Shown here: positions 1-11,450 of the stretch, in pieces
How positions within the stretch are numbered: the stretch's first letter is position 1
How the letters are laid out: each line of letters starts with the position of its first letter
From: Epiperipatus broadwayi
Taxonomy: Eukaryota > Onychophora > Udeonychophora > Euonychophora > Peripatidae
Direction: 5' to 3'
NCBI GenBank assembly: GCA_028023455.1
Contig: JAQFVV010006469.1
Location: forward strand, 250,001 to 314,000
Length of the DNA stretch: 64,000 nt
Position numbers and translations under genes: made by a program
The notes under the pieces: model-generated
The model's database searches: none
Told to the model about the DNA's origin: nothing
Seen by the model: the letters and a program-made list of their open reading frames with translations, nothing else

Positions 1-520
1 AAAAATTAATATTTCTAAAAATTATTTTCATATTATTTCATAAATTCAAAACTTTCGTGCTTAAATTTTAAATCTATGCTTTTGTTAATAACTCCATTGC
101 ATTCCTCATTAAATTTCTAAAAGATTAATATATAATAACACTTACCTAAGGTAATCCATCACTTCAATACTTCCAGATATAAAGTCATTGTAACTTTCAA
201 TTTTTCCTGATAGCCCCTCAAAGTGTTTTTCCATACAGGGGTTTGCAAAGAATATGTCATAAACATGATATTGATCAATAATTAGTGTAATTTGAATATT
301 ATAATAAAAAACTTCAATAAAGTTTGTAATTTATTAAAAAATTAGTCATTAATTGTTATATTAGAGGAAAAGATGAGGAAAAATTAAAAAAAAAAATTTT
401 TTTATTGTAAATAATTTTTTAAATTTATTAATGATGCAGTAATCAACATATATACAAAATAAAATAATAAAACAAAAGAATAAAAACAACATATATAAAC
501 TAAAAAAGATATCATACATA
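1..520. other. AT-rich sequence, no gene seen
   Basis: A+T-rich sequence with homopolymer runs. I see no convincing coding segment, RNA gene or repeat boundary before the tandem array that begins near 521. Confidence 0.5.
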
Positions 521-690
521 AAATTAAATTATACAGAAAATTATTAAAAAAGGCAAACAAAATTAAAATTATACATAAAATTATTAAAAAATGCAAACAA
601 AATTAAAATTATACATAAAATTATTAAAAAAAGTAAACAAAGATAAAATTATACATAAAATTAGTAGAGTAAAAAGCAAACTAAAATAAT
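521..690. repeat. 40-bp tandem repeat, about 4 units
   Basis: A unit built around 'attatacataaaattatt' followed by an A-run and 'gcaaacaa' recurs every 40 bp (561, 601 and 641, with a diverged first unit near 521). The last unit decays towards 690. It lies directly beyond the truncated 3' end of the piggyBac remnant and could belong to the same insertion or be independent. Confidence 0.8.
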
Positions 691-726
691 ATATGCTAAA
701 TTCATTGTAGTTAGTGATGATGAAAG

Positions 727-1680
727 CTTAGGCCAAAACTACTGAAAGCACAGTTCGAGTACCCAGACCTTGGCCAGCATCTGAAGTTATACTTTTACCT
801 GTATACAACTCCATATGGGACCCATATCCATTATGGCTATCTGCACACATCCACCATTTGAACCCTTGCTTTATCAGTTTTGAGGGATCAAATTGTTCCA
901 TGCTATTACAACCAGTAAATTTGGTAATAGCTTCATCAACTGCTATCTCTCTATGCATTTGATAGGCAGCCTTAAAATTTACATGGCAGTAGTCTAAAAT
1001 CAGCCTAAGTTTATATATTCTGTCAAAATCTTTACTTTTAGCATTTGCCATAGTTTTTTATTATTGTTAAAATGTAGACAAGATAAAATTGAATAAAATC
1101 GACTTCAGGTAATAATATTTGCAAAATAGGGTTGTCTAACTCTCATATCAGAACTTCATATGTTGTCTAATTCATGTACTGGACATATGGAGGAAATGTC
1201 TATTATCATGCCAAAAAATGCAGATGATTTGCGATATGACAAATTTACTCAATCGTGAGCTTTTTTTTTTGTTCTGTGTATATATTCGTTTCAAGAATTA
1301 TTTTTTCAAAATTTTTTTTATCGAATAATAATTGAAAAAAGTCTAAAATTGCATACTCTCTCATGGTGGAAAACTTGAGCCCAGGAGACTTGATAAAATT
1401 TGATGACCCACTAATGTTAAAGTTAATCGGAATGCATTCAGTTCTGGTCAGGAAGATGGGTCTGGAGTAGGCTGAGCTGGAGTAGACATATCTGTAGCAC
1501 TTCTATTCAAACACTTTTTTTTGGTACCACATCTGACTCAGATAATTCCTCAAATAAGCTGTAAGAAGAAGAAGTCTCAGAATTCCAAGGCTCACTTATG
1601 AAAAACTTGCTGTCATTGCTATAATCAATTAAGTCTTGCATATTTTTCCGTTTTTAGTTTTACGGTGAAAAAATTTCCAT
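727..1680 (-). pseudogene. piggyBac transposase remnant (PGBD-like)
   Basis: Cut-and-paste transposase of the piggyBac family, broken. The best-preserved part (1051 down to 727) reads as DDE_Tnp_1_7 sequence: 'DRIYKLRLILDYCHVNF' and 'EIAVDEAITKFTGCNSMEQF', then 'IKQGFKWWMCADSHNGY'. The family's recurring block here is of the form E-x(2)-DEAM-x(2)-F-x-GR-x(n)-KP-x-K-x-G-F-K-x-W. Upstream on the same strand are the start of the domain near 1360-1250 ('REYAILDFFQLLFDKKNF') and an acidic, serine-rich N-terminus near 1640-1515 ('SKFFISEPWNSETSSSY'). Stops and frameshifts separate these blocks, and the C-terminal half of the domain is missing. No piggyBac terminal repeats or TTAA pair could be identified, so this is a dead fragment. 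The family assignment rests on recognition of conserved blocks, not on a search. Confidence 0.85.
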
Positions 1681-1977
1681 TATATTGAAAAAACTGAAAA
1701 AAAAAAAAGACAAAAAAATTACAGCTACTTGAGTACAAAAATTATCATAAAATTGTCAATTTTTGAGATACAAAAATACTACTTATATTTTCCAAAAGGT
1801 ACATTAAAGATGGATCCGATGATGTGAAATGCACATGTGTAGACCATGTAGTTTTCCCACAATTCTAAACTGAAGCTGTATATTATAAATTCGAAAACCC
1901 TAGAGCACTTATAGCGCTTTAAGTGCTCATAATAATGAATAAGTTTAAAAAAGATTTTTTAAAAAAATGTCTATTTT

Positions 1978-2200
1978 TTTAAATGGCATTATTTTGTAAG
2001 ACTAATGACACATAGGATATCAACTTCATGAAAGCAATACTATTCATATACGATAAAATGATAACATTTATACTAAAAAAAGTATATTATACAATATAAT
2101 ACTTATTCATTATGTACAGTAATTAAAAATATATTATATTGTGCTATACATTATGTTGTATAATAATGAAATATAATATTATTAAAAATATGATTACTGT
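1978..2200. repeat. Diverged direct repeat, copy 1
   Basis: This segment and 2648-2868 share a colinear order of short matches: 'tggcattatttt', 'agactaat', 'tagga', 'acttca', a cluster of 'aaaaaagta', 'acagtaat', 'attgtgctata' and 'attactgta' at the end. Divergence is high. Both contain inward-facing 'acagtaat/attactgt' motifs that could be remnants of terminal inverted repeats. Not assigned to a known family. Confidence 0.5.
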
Positions 2201-2268
2201 ATTTGATTTTCAACCAAGGCAAGATAGTCCATATTGTAATTTGTGATGGATTGATAAGTAAATATTAT

Positions 2269-2447
<179 letters not shown>

Positions 2448-2647
2448 TATACAAGTTTTATTCAGTATAATATATAATCAGAAGAAGCTGTGATCACATA
2501 TATTTTTCCTCATGCATATGATCGATCTTTTAACTGTAAGTTTGCCATAGCAATCATCCATTTACATTTAATATTTTGATTAATAGTTAATTATTCACTA
2601 TAATGATCAGAATGTTTTAAATTTAGTTTTAAAAATTGCTACCATTT

Positions 2648-2868
2648 TGTGGCCATTTTGCTAGACTAATAATATTATAGGATAATGATTTCATAAAAAC
2701 AACTTCACTGTAAAATAAAATAGTGATATTCACACCAAAAAAGTACATTACAGTACAGAGTTTTCTCATTATATACAGTAATTATGTTCTGATTCTACAA
2801 AATTGTGCTATATGTTATACAGAAATAGAGGGAAATTAAAATAAAGAGAAATAGGATTACTGTACTTA
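2648..2868. repeat. Diverged direct repeat, copy 2
   Basis: Partner of 1978-2200 (see there). It ends at 'ggattactgtactta', directly adjoining the left arm of the fold-back element that starts near 2865. Confidence 0.5.
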
Positions 2869-3306
2869 TGATAATATGTTGGTCTATTTCCATTATCTAT
2901 CAGTAAATGTTGAATGAATGGAAAATTTTAAACTTTATTTAAACTTTTAAATACAAACAGCTTGGTAGTAATAACACACAAATTGAAAGCAAGAATAAAT
3001 GTTCGAGATGTTTTCCAAGTATCAAACCTTGCATTCTATTAAAAATGTGGAGTGTTTTCTAAAAAATAAACTTACAGATGAAGATTTCTCAGCAATTTGT
3101 CAAACAGTGAAAAGATCATATTATATATTACATGGAAGGATAAAAGAATGTCAGAAGAAAAAGCTTGTAAATCTACCCAGGCAAATCAAAAGTGTGTTAT
3201 TACTAACAAGTTGTTTGTATTTGAAAAGTTTAAAGATTAAAATTTTCTATACCTTTAACATTTACTGATAGATAATGGAAATAGTCCAACATATTATCAC
3301 ATCTAA
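2862..3306. mobile_element. Fold-back element with about 125-bp arms
   Basis: The left arm (about 2865-2990) and right arm (about 3180-3306) are reverse complements with several small indels. Examples are 'gataatatgttgg' with 'ccaacatattatc', 'ccattatctatcagtaaatg' with its complement at 3262-3283, and 'tacaaacagcttgg' with 'acaagttgtttgta'. A unique core of about 190 bp (2990-3180) lies between them. The core contains an open frame of 89 codons (2999-3268) with no recognisable domain, and part of that frame runs into the right arm. The structure suggests a non-autonomous DNA transposon or MITE; no target duplication was found. Confidence 0.75.
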
Positions 3307-4639
3307 GATATCATCATCACATACATTCAGGTAAATAATGATTACTGTACTTGACTCATTTTTGTCCAGTGAAGAGAGTATGTACTAAAATGTATAAACA
3401 AAATAAAAGTAGATAAAATTTTGATTGTAAACTGCAAAGAATACAAGTTTCATTTAGTACAATACATAATCAAAAACAGATGACTTTGATTGTATACAGT
3501 AATAAAGTGCATTACTAATATATTTTTAAAGATATACATTAATTTAAATAATGTACATATTTTTCGGTTTAATTTCTTCATAAATGCTAATATTATCAAA
3601 GGTAAAAATGCTGATATGATAAATCTAAACTATTTTGATATTATTATTTTAGTATTTATAATATTATTTAACAAAATAGTAATGAATTTCATAACCCTGT
3701 GGCAAACATCTGTCAGCCATATTTACTACCTGGTTTTAAATCAGAGCTGAGCAAATTTGATAATTTTTTTTATTAGGCTTGTCATTTGGTTCAAACTAAA
3801 TTATAAAGGAGGTATTTTCCTCTGACTTTTTAATAGTCTTGCTCTCTCTCCATGTAAATCTATAAAAAATTAATTTCTTTTCTCAAAGATATATTAAGTA
3901 ATCAAAATAAGAGTCATAGATCACATGACCCTATCTCTTAACCTACCTTGACACCTCTCTGAGGAGTGCCAAAGCACAAAACCATGGTCAGGAGTTTGGG
4001 GAGGGGTTCCTGACAGAGATATTTTTAAGTGCTGGTTCTGGCTAAGCATTTATCACAAAACTTGTAGAGGAATTAGAAATCCTCATTGTTTATATATTAA
4101 GTAATTCTCTCATATATTAAAGACTTCATTATCAACTTTAAAAAGTCTTTTACATCATTAAGATGTACTGAATATAAAGTTACTTACTGATATTTTTCTT
4201 AATTCCAAATTGAATAATGTCTCTTATTTAAACATTTATGTTAGATCATTACACTTCCCATACTAATCTTTTGTTTATTTCTTCATCCACGCTATTCTAA
4301 CCCAAAAATTAAAAATAAAAATTGAAAAAGATTAAAACATCTCAGAAAGAGGAAAAGAAGCAATTAAAATTAGAATTGCTACGAGTTTAAATAAAAAATA
4401 AAAATATGATTGAGTATACAGTTATATTGCCACAGTTAATGCAGAGAGAGATGATCAATAACATAAAAGGTTTATGTTGACTAGGCTATATATATATAAG
4501 AAAAGAAAGCTTATATGCCTAAAAACACATATACCTCACATCTATACTTTATTTTCATTTAAATCAAGCTGGTTTAAATTCATATTTTTATCTTAACTAT
4601 GGTATTCTTTTTTATGAGTACAATTTTCACCAGAAGCCA
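3307..4639. other. No gene seen
   Basis: AT-rich sequence. An open frame at 3490-3750 is a low-complexity hydrophobic translation (mostly I, N, F, L) and is not credible as a gene. A less AT-rich patch around 3925-4035 (containing 'gaggagtgcc' and 'ggtcaggag') could be an old repeat fragment but was not matched elsewhere in the window. Confidence 0.5.
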
Positions 4640-4890
4640 ACTGAAAAACATTTTCAAAATACTAATTTAATTAGAAGGGACTTGAAGTCAGACTTTTAAG
4701 CTCCTTACAACTATTCACTCTATCTTATACAACCAGAACACATGACCACATACATGTGAAAAGGATAACAGATGTCCAGCCCAAATCATCATCTCCTACG
4801 CATATATACAACCAGTGTTAAGGTTATATTAAGATAACAATTTTTCAAACTTTAATAAATAAGCTTCAATCTTTTTCACCTCCAATTTTT
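4640..4890 (-). repeat. SINE-like dispersed repeat family 1, copy a
   Basis: Read on the minus strand this copy carries a tRNA-like head: 'agatagagtgaatagttgt' (A-box-like), a serine-tRNA-like anticodon arm region 'gagcttaaaagtctg', then 'acttcaagtccc' (B-box-like). The other side matches 7745-7990 over about 200 bp (for example 'atcatctc', 'aagcttcaatc', 'cactt' in the same order). Other copies are at 5075-5400 and 7745-7990. RNA polymerase III promoter boxes suggest a SINE, but the shared sequence on both sides of the boxes is unusual. Confidence 0.65.
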
Positions 4891-5074
4891 CAGCCATTTA
4901 TATCATTGAAAATTCGAGGATGAAGCACTCAAAAACCCTTGTTGAAATCAATATTATTGTCATACCCATGTTGATTTTAAGTCATTCTGACCCCTCATGT
5001 ATAGGATCTTAATATGTTCATTAAAATATACAGAAGGATGGGCAGAATACAGGCTGAATATATAATATTTAAAT

Positions 5075-5400
5075 ACATGTAAATTGTCTATACTAAACTT
5101 AATGTAATTAGAAAGAACTTAAACTCAGATTTTCAAGCTCCCTACAACTATTCATTCTATTTTATAGACACCCACGACACATATGTATGAGAGCTGGTAA
5201 TCCAGACCATCTGATGTGTGCTGTTTCAGTGTGTAATACGTATATTGGAGATTATTTATCTTTTTCACATGTATATGATCATGTGTGTCTGTTGTATACG
5301 ATAGAGTGGATAGTTGTAAAGAGCTTGAAATTCTGGGTTCATGTCCCTTCTAATTACATTTAGTTTAGTATAGACAATATACATGTATTTAAATATTAAA
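5075..5400. repeat. Two family-1 copies facing each other (inverted pair)
   Basis: The left half (about 5075-5170) and right half (about 5255-5400) are reverse complements: 'attgtctatactaaact' pairs with 'agtttagtatagacaat', and 'aatgtaattagaa' with 'ttctaattacatt'. The right half, plus strand, has the clearest tRNA-like head of the family: A-box-like 'cgatagagtggatagttg' (5298-5315), a Ser-tRNA-like 'gagcttgaaattctg', and the B-box-like 'ggttcatgtcc' (about 5337-5347). The pair would form a large hairpin in single-stranded form. Confidence 0.7.
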
Positions 5401-6127
5401 ATACTAATTTAAAAAATTATTTAATGTTTTTCTTTTTTTGCAAATATTATATTAAAATAAATTTATTTTAAATTTGTAAACCAATTGTCGGCATTAACAT
5501 TTTAAATATTTTTTTTCTTATTTACGATATTGACTTTTTAGTGTTAACAAATTTTATTTATTCACCCATTTGAAAGAGTTGTTTCATTTTATTTTTAGAA
5601 CCTTTCGGTCAATTACTGCTGCAGGGAACTTGTTATCTTGAAGTAAACTGTATCTTATTGCTTGGCAATCATTGATGGATAATTATTTTCCAAACTTGAG
5701 ATTTGTAGTAGCCATTCTTCTACATTAACCAACCCTTGAAATGATCAAATTCTTACTTAGTATGTAGCTCTTGTTTATACAGTACAGTATTCTAATATTT
5801 TAAACACAGTTCAACTAAGGAATCTCTAGAAGACAGCTTCAATTTAATTAAAGATTCATTTTCTTACAGTTTCAGAAATGGTCTTTTTTATACTTATGAT
5901 ATTTTACAAATAATATATTAGATTTTAAATATTCATATTAATCTGAGCAAAGAGAGATGATTTTGATGATGCATCTTAAATCGAAAATAAATGAATATCA
6001 ACAGAATAAATTTTAATTCATCTTATTGCAATACAATATGCATAAACAGTAGGTGTGTGTACATATGTATATATTTCGTGGCACAAATATGTTAAATACT
6101 AGAATCACGTGTTATTTAAAATTAATT
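5401..6127. other. No gene seen
   Basis: AT-rich sequence without recognisable coding or repeat structure. Confidence 0.5.
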
Positions 6128-6325
6128 ATATATATATTAAATACATGAAATCAACACTTAAAACAATACCAATATCAATAACGATCAACAATCTTAATCT
6201 GAAGTCAAGGTAATCTCCTTTTTATAATAAAGATGGATAACTACCTTTATCTATGGTCAAATATGTTTATACAGTATATACAGTAAAAATTGCAACTTGG
6301 CTAAAGAGAATGAGATTATACAAAG
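6128..6325 (+). repeat. Dispersed repeat family 2, copy a
   Basis: Shares with 6463-6645 the ordered blocks 'tcaacacttaaa', 'caataccaatatcaat', 'gatcaacaat', 'gtcaaggtaatctcctttt', 'aataaag', 'acctttatctatggtc' and 'attgcaacttggctaaaga'. A third copy lies inverted at 27158-27295. No coding capacity; classification unknown. Confidence 0.75.
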
Positions 6326-6462
6326 AAGTTTCAAACAAGCAAATATAATCTATTCTGAAAGCAGACTAATAAATAGTCAATTATAACTCTCAAATTCCAC
6401 TAAAACTATGTATTACTTAGATAATAAAGCTAATAATGTTTACGGCTATATAGGTTTACAAA

Positions 6463-6645
6463 TGTAAACACATGAAAGCAGTCAACACTTAAACAATATC
6501 AATGACAATCAACAATTTCAATCTATAGTCAAGGCAATCTCCTTTTTACAATAAAGGTGGACCCACCTTTATCTATGGTCCAAGATATTTATATAGACAC
6601 TAAAGATTGTAACTTGACTAAAGAAAGTAAAATTAACTCAATTAC
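6463..6645 (+). repeat. Dispersed repeat family 2, copy b
   Basis: Second direct copy, 335 bp downstream of copy a. It contains a local palindrome ('aaaggtggacccaccttt', 6554-6571) where copy a has 'aaagatggataactaccttt', so one side may be derived from the other by hairpin-associated change. Confidence 0.75.
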
Positions 6646-7744
6646 AAAAGAATTCTGATATTTAATGATATACTAGAGGTTAACAACCTAGGGCATGCAT
6701 GCCAAGCATGGCACACAGAACGATTATCAATGGTACTCTGGTTGAATTGAAATAATAAAAAAATATATTTTAATTACAGCGCAAGCATTTGCACCATCTT
6801 CTATATTTCACATATATGACTCATATGTAAATGGAAACCATGATTTCAGTTTAATTCATTAATTATTTTGTCAATGAACATACATTCGATCTTTGCCATT
6901 TTTAATAAAGATAAGAACTAAGTGGGAGTGATTTTTTTTTCCCAGGGAGGATTAATTTTGCCTGGATTTTTTTTTTGACGGTCAATTGACTTTTGATACT
7001 TTTGACACTACTGCGTGTTTAGAATAAATTTAAACAGAATATTATATCGATTAATTCATTTGAAAAACTTCTATTTGTAATTATATAATAATACATTTTA
7101 AGTTTTGGTGCATTTACTTGAAAAAAAGTTTATAATTAGTGATGGTCGGATTAATGCGTGAACAAAGTCCGCAAATATATGAGACTTGATAATTATTATT
7201 ATTTGGTTCTCGAAAAAGTTAAAAATCATTGTTTTTTTGTTTTAAATATTTATTGTGCAATTAAAACGAATTTCTCATAGAGAAAAATTTCCAAATGTCC
7301 ATAATTCTAAAGAAACGAAAAATATATGAAAAACTTCAAATTTTTAGTTGATTTTTTATATCACAAAAATGGATTTCTCTGAAACATTTTTGATCTATGC
7401 TAGAAAAATACTTGCTTTTATTTTTTTAGAATTCATTAATTCATTAATCAACTTTTTAAATTAAACCCTTGAAAACTAAATGCGTGTTATCTATTCTGAA
7501 TCACTCTACATTAATCGGCGATTTTGTAAACAATACACATTTTTTCAAGCGCCAATGAAATGAATTTTCTCCATGCCAAAAGAAATTTTAAGCAGGTCTT
7601 TTGAATGCAATATAATTTAACAAAGCATACTTTTCACATAAGATTCTATGTATTTTAGAATATTGAATGACCAATAATATAAGGTAATGGGTTTCAAAAG
7701 TATATAATATATAGCAATTTTGATACTATATATAGGGTATATAA
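6646..7744. other. No gene seen
   Basis: AT-rich sequence with frequent poly(T) and poly(A) runs; no repeat partner or coding segment recognised. Confidence 0.5.
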
Positions 7745-7990
7745 GCACAAACTTTCACACGACCCACCACTCTCCACTCTATCTCATAACACTGATACAC
7801 TTAAACACATATATGTCAAATAGATAACTAATCACCAATATATGTATTTCATGCTAAACCAGCAATCATCAGTTGGTTCAGATTATCATCTCTACACATA
7901 TACGCAATAAGTGCTCAGATATATATATATATTAGGATAGCAAATCTTCATACTTTAATGGACAGGCTTCAATCCACTTTACACTTCAAC
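7745..7990 (-). repeat. SINE-like dispersed repeat family 1, copy c
   Basis: Matches 4700-4890 in order: 'actctatctcataaca' against 'actctatcttatacaa', 'atcatctctacacatatac' against 'atcatctcctacgcatata', then 'aggcttcaatccact'. It carries an extra (TA)n stretch near 7920. The tRNA-like head at its left edge is weaker than in the other copies. Confidence 0.6.
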
Positions 7991-8284
7991 TTCTTTAACT
8001 GTCCTTCCAATTGAGATTGGTAGAATCATGTTGCAACATGGAATAACATTGTAACATAGGTTCAGCACAACAATACTACAAGGTTGTTGACCCCTGACTT
8101 ATACAAAGATAATGTTATCTTAATGATATACTACTCTACTGTAAGTTTATTTGAAAAATGAGTGGATTTTTAATATGTCTTGAATAGTTATAACAAGTAT
8201 TTAACATTAGTATATAGTGATTCTTATTTTAAAAAGACTTATTTAAAATAAGTAAAACATTAAATGTGTAGATCATAAGAAGTT

Positions 8285-8370
8285 TGAGCACTGAATGTAA
8301 TGTAGCAAAGTTGCAATCCATTAACCTTGAGTTCCAGAGTTTATGACACTACCACTGCACTAAACCATAC
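8285..8370 (-). repeat. tRNA-like SINE head (minus)
   Basis: On the minus strand 'gtttagtgcagtggtagtg' resembles an A box with the D-loop of a tRNA (T-R-G-C-N-N-A-G-T-G-G). It is followed about 35-45 bases later by 'ggttaatggattgcaac', a weak B box. No intact cloverleaf is visible, so this is read as a tRNA-derived SINE fragment, not a tRNA gene. Confidence 0.5.
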
Positions 8371-8680
8371 AGGTCAAAAATATATATGAAGTAAATATAT
8401 AAAGTCTGCAAATTTTAAAAACTTAGTTCATGTTAGTAACACATTACACAAGTTTGTTTTTAGAATTAAGTATTTTTCAAAAATACTTATCCATAACAAT
8501 AATATTTCACTAAAATCATAATGACTATTAATCTTTGTCTTAAACATTAACTAAGTCTTAAAATGTATGATTAATATTTCAGATATGAAGCCTCTAGTTT
8601 AAATAGAATTTAACCATCAGACATCACATGATCACATTCTTTATGTTTACACATGCTGTTTTTCATAGAGGCAAAACTCT

Positions 8681-8915
8681 CCATAAAATAGAGCTACTTA
8701 ATGCAAGCCAGAGTAATGAATGAATGCAGGAAGATTTGTGCAAAATATCCATATCTAGTGCCTCTCCGATCCAAAGCTCCTTACTGATGAAAGCCACAAG
8801 CTAGAAGCTAGTCTGGAAATATTGGATAAGTAGTCACTAGATAGGAATTTTATGCACAAACCTTCCTGCATCCATTCATTATTCTGGCTTGCATTAAGTG
8901 GTGCTACTGTATGGA
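8681..8915. mobile_element. Hairpin MITE, about 80-bp arms
   Basis: The left arm (8681-8762) is the reverse complement of the right arm (8834-8915): 'cttaatgcaagccagagtaa' pairs with its complement ending at 8898, 'tgcaggaagatttgtgcaaa' with 'tttatgcacaaaccttcctg', and 'atctagtg' with 'cactagat'. The loop of about 70 bp has no coding capacity. No certain target-site duplication. Likely a non-autonomous DNA transposon of unknown superfamily. Confidence 0.8.
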
Positions 8916-9459
8916 AAGATTTGGTGTTAAATAGAATTTGTAATAAAATTAAATTATTTTATATAATAATTGTTTAAAATATTTTTAAAACTAATAAAGT
9001 CCAATATTTTAATGAATCCTGTTTTTTTTATTAATTATCTTGAGGGAAAAAAATGCATTAGTATTTTTACTAATATAAAGAAGTTTAAAAAAATGTACTT
9101 TATATCACCATATATAAAAAAGATACAAACAGCATATTGAGACCAAAGCTTTATTAGTAAAGACAATTATGAAGTGCTGAACATGCTTTCAACTGGATTC
9201 ATTCATAGACGTAGCAAAGAATGTAGCAGACACATGAGGGTATATTAAGTAGCCCGAGATAAAGCATTTAAAAGTGTTATATTTTTATATCATCATGTAA
9301 ATTTTTAATGTTTCAGAAAACATTAAATTATAAATATAAAATATATTTTGCATTTATTATTAAAATATCAAATGAAAATATATTTGACACACAAAAAATA
9401 GAAATAAAAAAATCTTACCTCTCATCTTTACTAATATAACTGAAACAACTGCTAATTGT

Positions 9460-9672
9460 AAAATAAATACCTGTGCTTTAGATGTATTATTATCTCTTAA
9501 TTTTATCTGCTATCTAGGAATCAAAACAGGTATTAAATTATTATTTATTAAATGCATCCATTCAAAAGAGAACTTAAAAGTGGTACTCATAAGCACCTGT
9601 GTTTAGGAGATGTTGTTAACTTTAATTGTATCTGCTATCTAGAAACTAAAATAGTGCCTAAAGTATTACCAC
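9460..9672. repeat. Two 85-bp direct repeats
   Basis: 9460-9545 and 9588-9672 share 'acctgtg', 'ttagatg/ttaggagatg', 'attttatctgctatctag' (second copy 'aattgtatctgctatctag') and 'aaacagg/aaatagtgcc'. The offset is 128 bp. Function unknown. Confidence 0.6.
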
Positions 9673-10964
9673 TGAATTACACCATACAAAGCAATATTGT
9701 AAACAGAACTTAGTAATGTCACACAATTCAGTAATGTAGCAACAGTTTTATGACTTTCAGAATGAACAATACAATGACTAATCATAAACCACTGAAGTAC
9801 AGTATAGTAATTTTAAATCCAGAAGAAGAATAAAATAAAAATAATAAAAAAATTTAATAGAATATGATGTCAGAACTGCTGTGCTTAAAATTATTGTAGT
9901 TCTATACATAATGCAACAATAGATAACATAAACTGAATTGTTAAAAACTTTATATATGTAGTAACATCTTTCTCACACTTATCTTTAAATATCTTCAGAT
10001 GATCAATCTGATAATTAAGATTTAAATTTACTTAGCACTAACTCTTTCTATATTTCACTAAGCTTAGAGCCTTCATAGTTATTCTAATGGGTATCTATGA
10101 TAACTACTCTATTCTACATTGCCACCACTGCTACCTTTAATGTGCATCGATTGCATACAATGACATATTCTAAAAATGTATCATAGTATTATTTAACATT
10201 TCCTACTGTTAGGAAAAAATCACATTCCGAAAAATCAAAGTATGGACACCATTGCAAGATCACAAAACACACTTTTCAACTGCATACTTAGTGCTGAGAA
10301 ATGATTACTGGTACAAAAGACTGATAACTATTAGGCCCTGTACAAATATAAATGATTGGATGCAATAAGGAAAATGAATGTGGAGAATTAATTAGAAAAA
10401 AAAAAGAGAATTAATTTTGTTATATATGTTAATAATAATTATAAGTGAATTGTATTTTTAAAAAGGTTACTTTCTTTCATGTTACATTTAATCATATAGT
10501 TTTTAATTAAGTATATAATTTCAAAATCAAATATTCTCTTATTTCAATAAATTAATAGGACCAATACCCCCAGTATACCTAGGATACACATGAGTGTTAT
10601 GAATCTGATATTCCACATCGAAAGCACATTCAGCAACACTTAATAATAATAAAAATAAACATAAAAAAACCTTTTCTTTTGCTAATGTTAGAAATGTTTC
10701 AACCAAGTTATTAACGACAAGAATATGTACAAGAAGGGTATGTACAAGAAGGGACCCAAAAGTAACCAGAATTGTTCTTTGGTAGGTATGTCTGCTGTAG
10801 TACATCTGCCACAAGACATCTCTTGCAGGAAACTGCATCAATCTTCCAAATGACATCCCTGTGTGAAATCATGGTATTACATAGCACATTTTTTGTAAAG
10901 TGCATTTCATGTAATTGTCAATTTTTATAGTGATTGTAAAGTTGGAATAATGTGAAATTCTGTT
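9673..10964. other. No supported gene
   Basis: AT-rich sequence. A minus-strand open stretch at 10539-10905 is discussed among the rejected items. It includes a short tandem duplication of 'gtatgtacaagaaggg' at about 10724-10754. Confidence 0.5.
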
Positions 10965-11450
10965 TTTTAAAGGAAAATGGCAGGGAAAATAGTTGTAATG
11001 CTTAAAACAGATTGCAAGCAAGCTGACCTGGGAAAAATTCAAGTTTACAAGTGGTTTGATAGATGTATCAAATTAATCCCAAAAAGGATGATGAGTGAAG
11101 TCTAAGATCAAGATGCTGCTGATTTTTTTTGTTTGCAAATGCCATTGTTTGCTCAAAATTTGTCAATAATGACCAGACATTTAAAAGTTTCAAGTTATGA
11201 AAAATTTGCATGATGTAGTAAAACATAAATGTCCCATTTTATAGTAAAGTGAAGAGTGCAAGTTTCATCATGACAATCTATCAAAGCCTTGAGTGGGAAA
11301 TAATTTTAAAATAAATTCACCATGGTCCATTTTATCTGTCAGCCATATTTACTTGATCTTATGCTGTGAGACTTCCTTTTTATTTTTTGCAAACATATAA
11401 GCGGTAAAGAAAAAACAATGCAGACATGAAAAGATATCACTTTTCAAGAG
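10965..11450 (+). pseudogene. mariner-type transposase remnant
   Basis: Degenerate Tc1/mariner transposase of the mariner (SETMAR-like) type. The N-terminal helix-turn-helix region reads 'VVMLKTDCKQADLGKIQVYK' followed by WFDRC (10985-11070), matching the family pattern MLK-x(2)-G-x-x-A-x-S-x(2)-QV-x-x-WF-x-R-F. About 200 bp further on, 'KFHHDNLSKP' (about 11262-11291) corresponds to the conserved HHDNAPAH block with the second catalytic Asp. 'QPYLLDLML', a stop and 'DFLFIF' (11340-11390) correspond to the PPYSPDLAPCDFFLF block with the third catalytic Asp. Several frameshifts, stops and deletions separate the blocks. The assignment rests on motif order and spacing. Terminal repeats and the TA duplication were not found. 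Confidence 0.72.

Noticed and set aside
10539-10905. Minus-strand open stretch of 105 codons plus an overlapping one
   Set aside because: No recognisable domain. The hydrophobic middle derives from a local 16-bp duplication and T-rich sequence. Two overlapping frames are equally open, and there is no start or splice context. It may be an old repeat, but I cannot support it.
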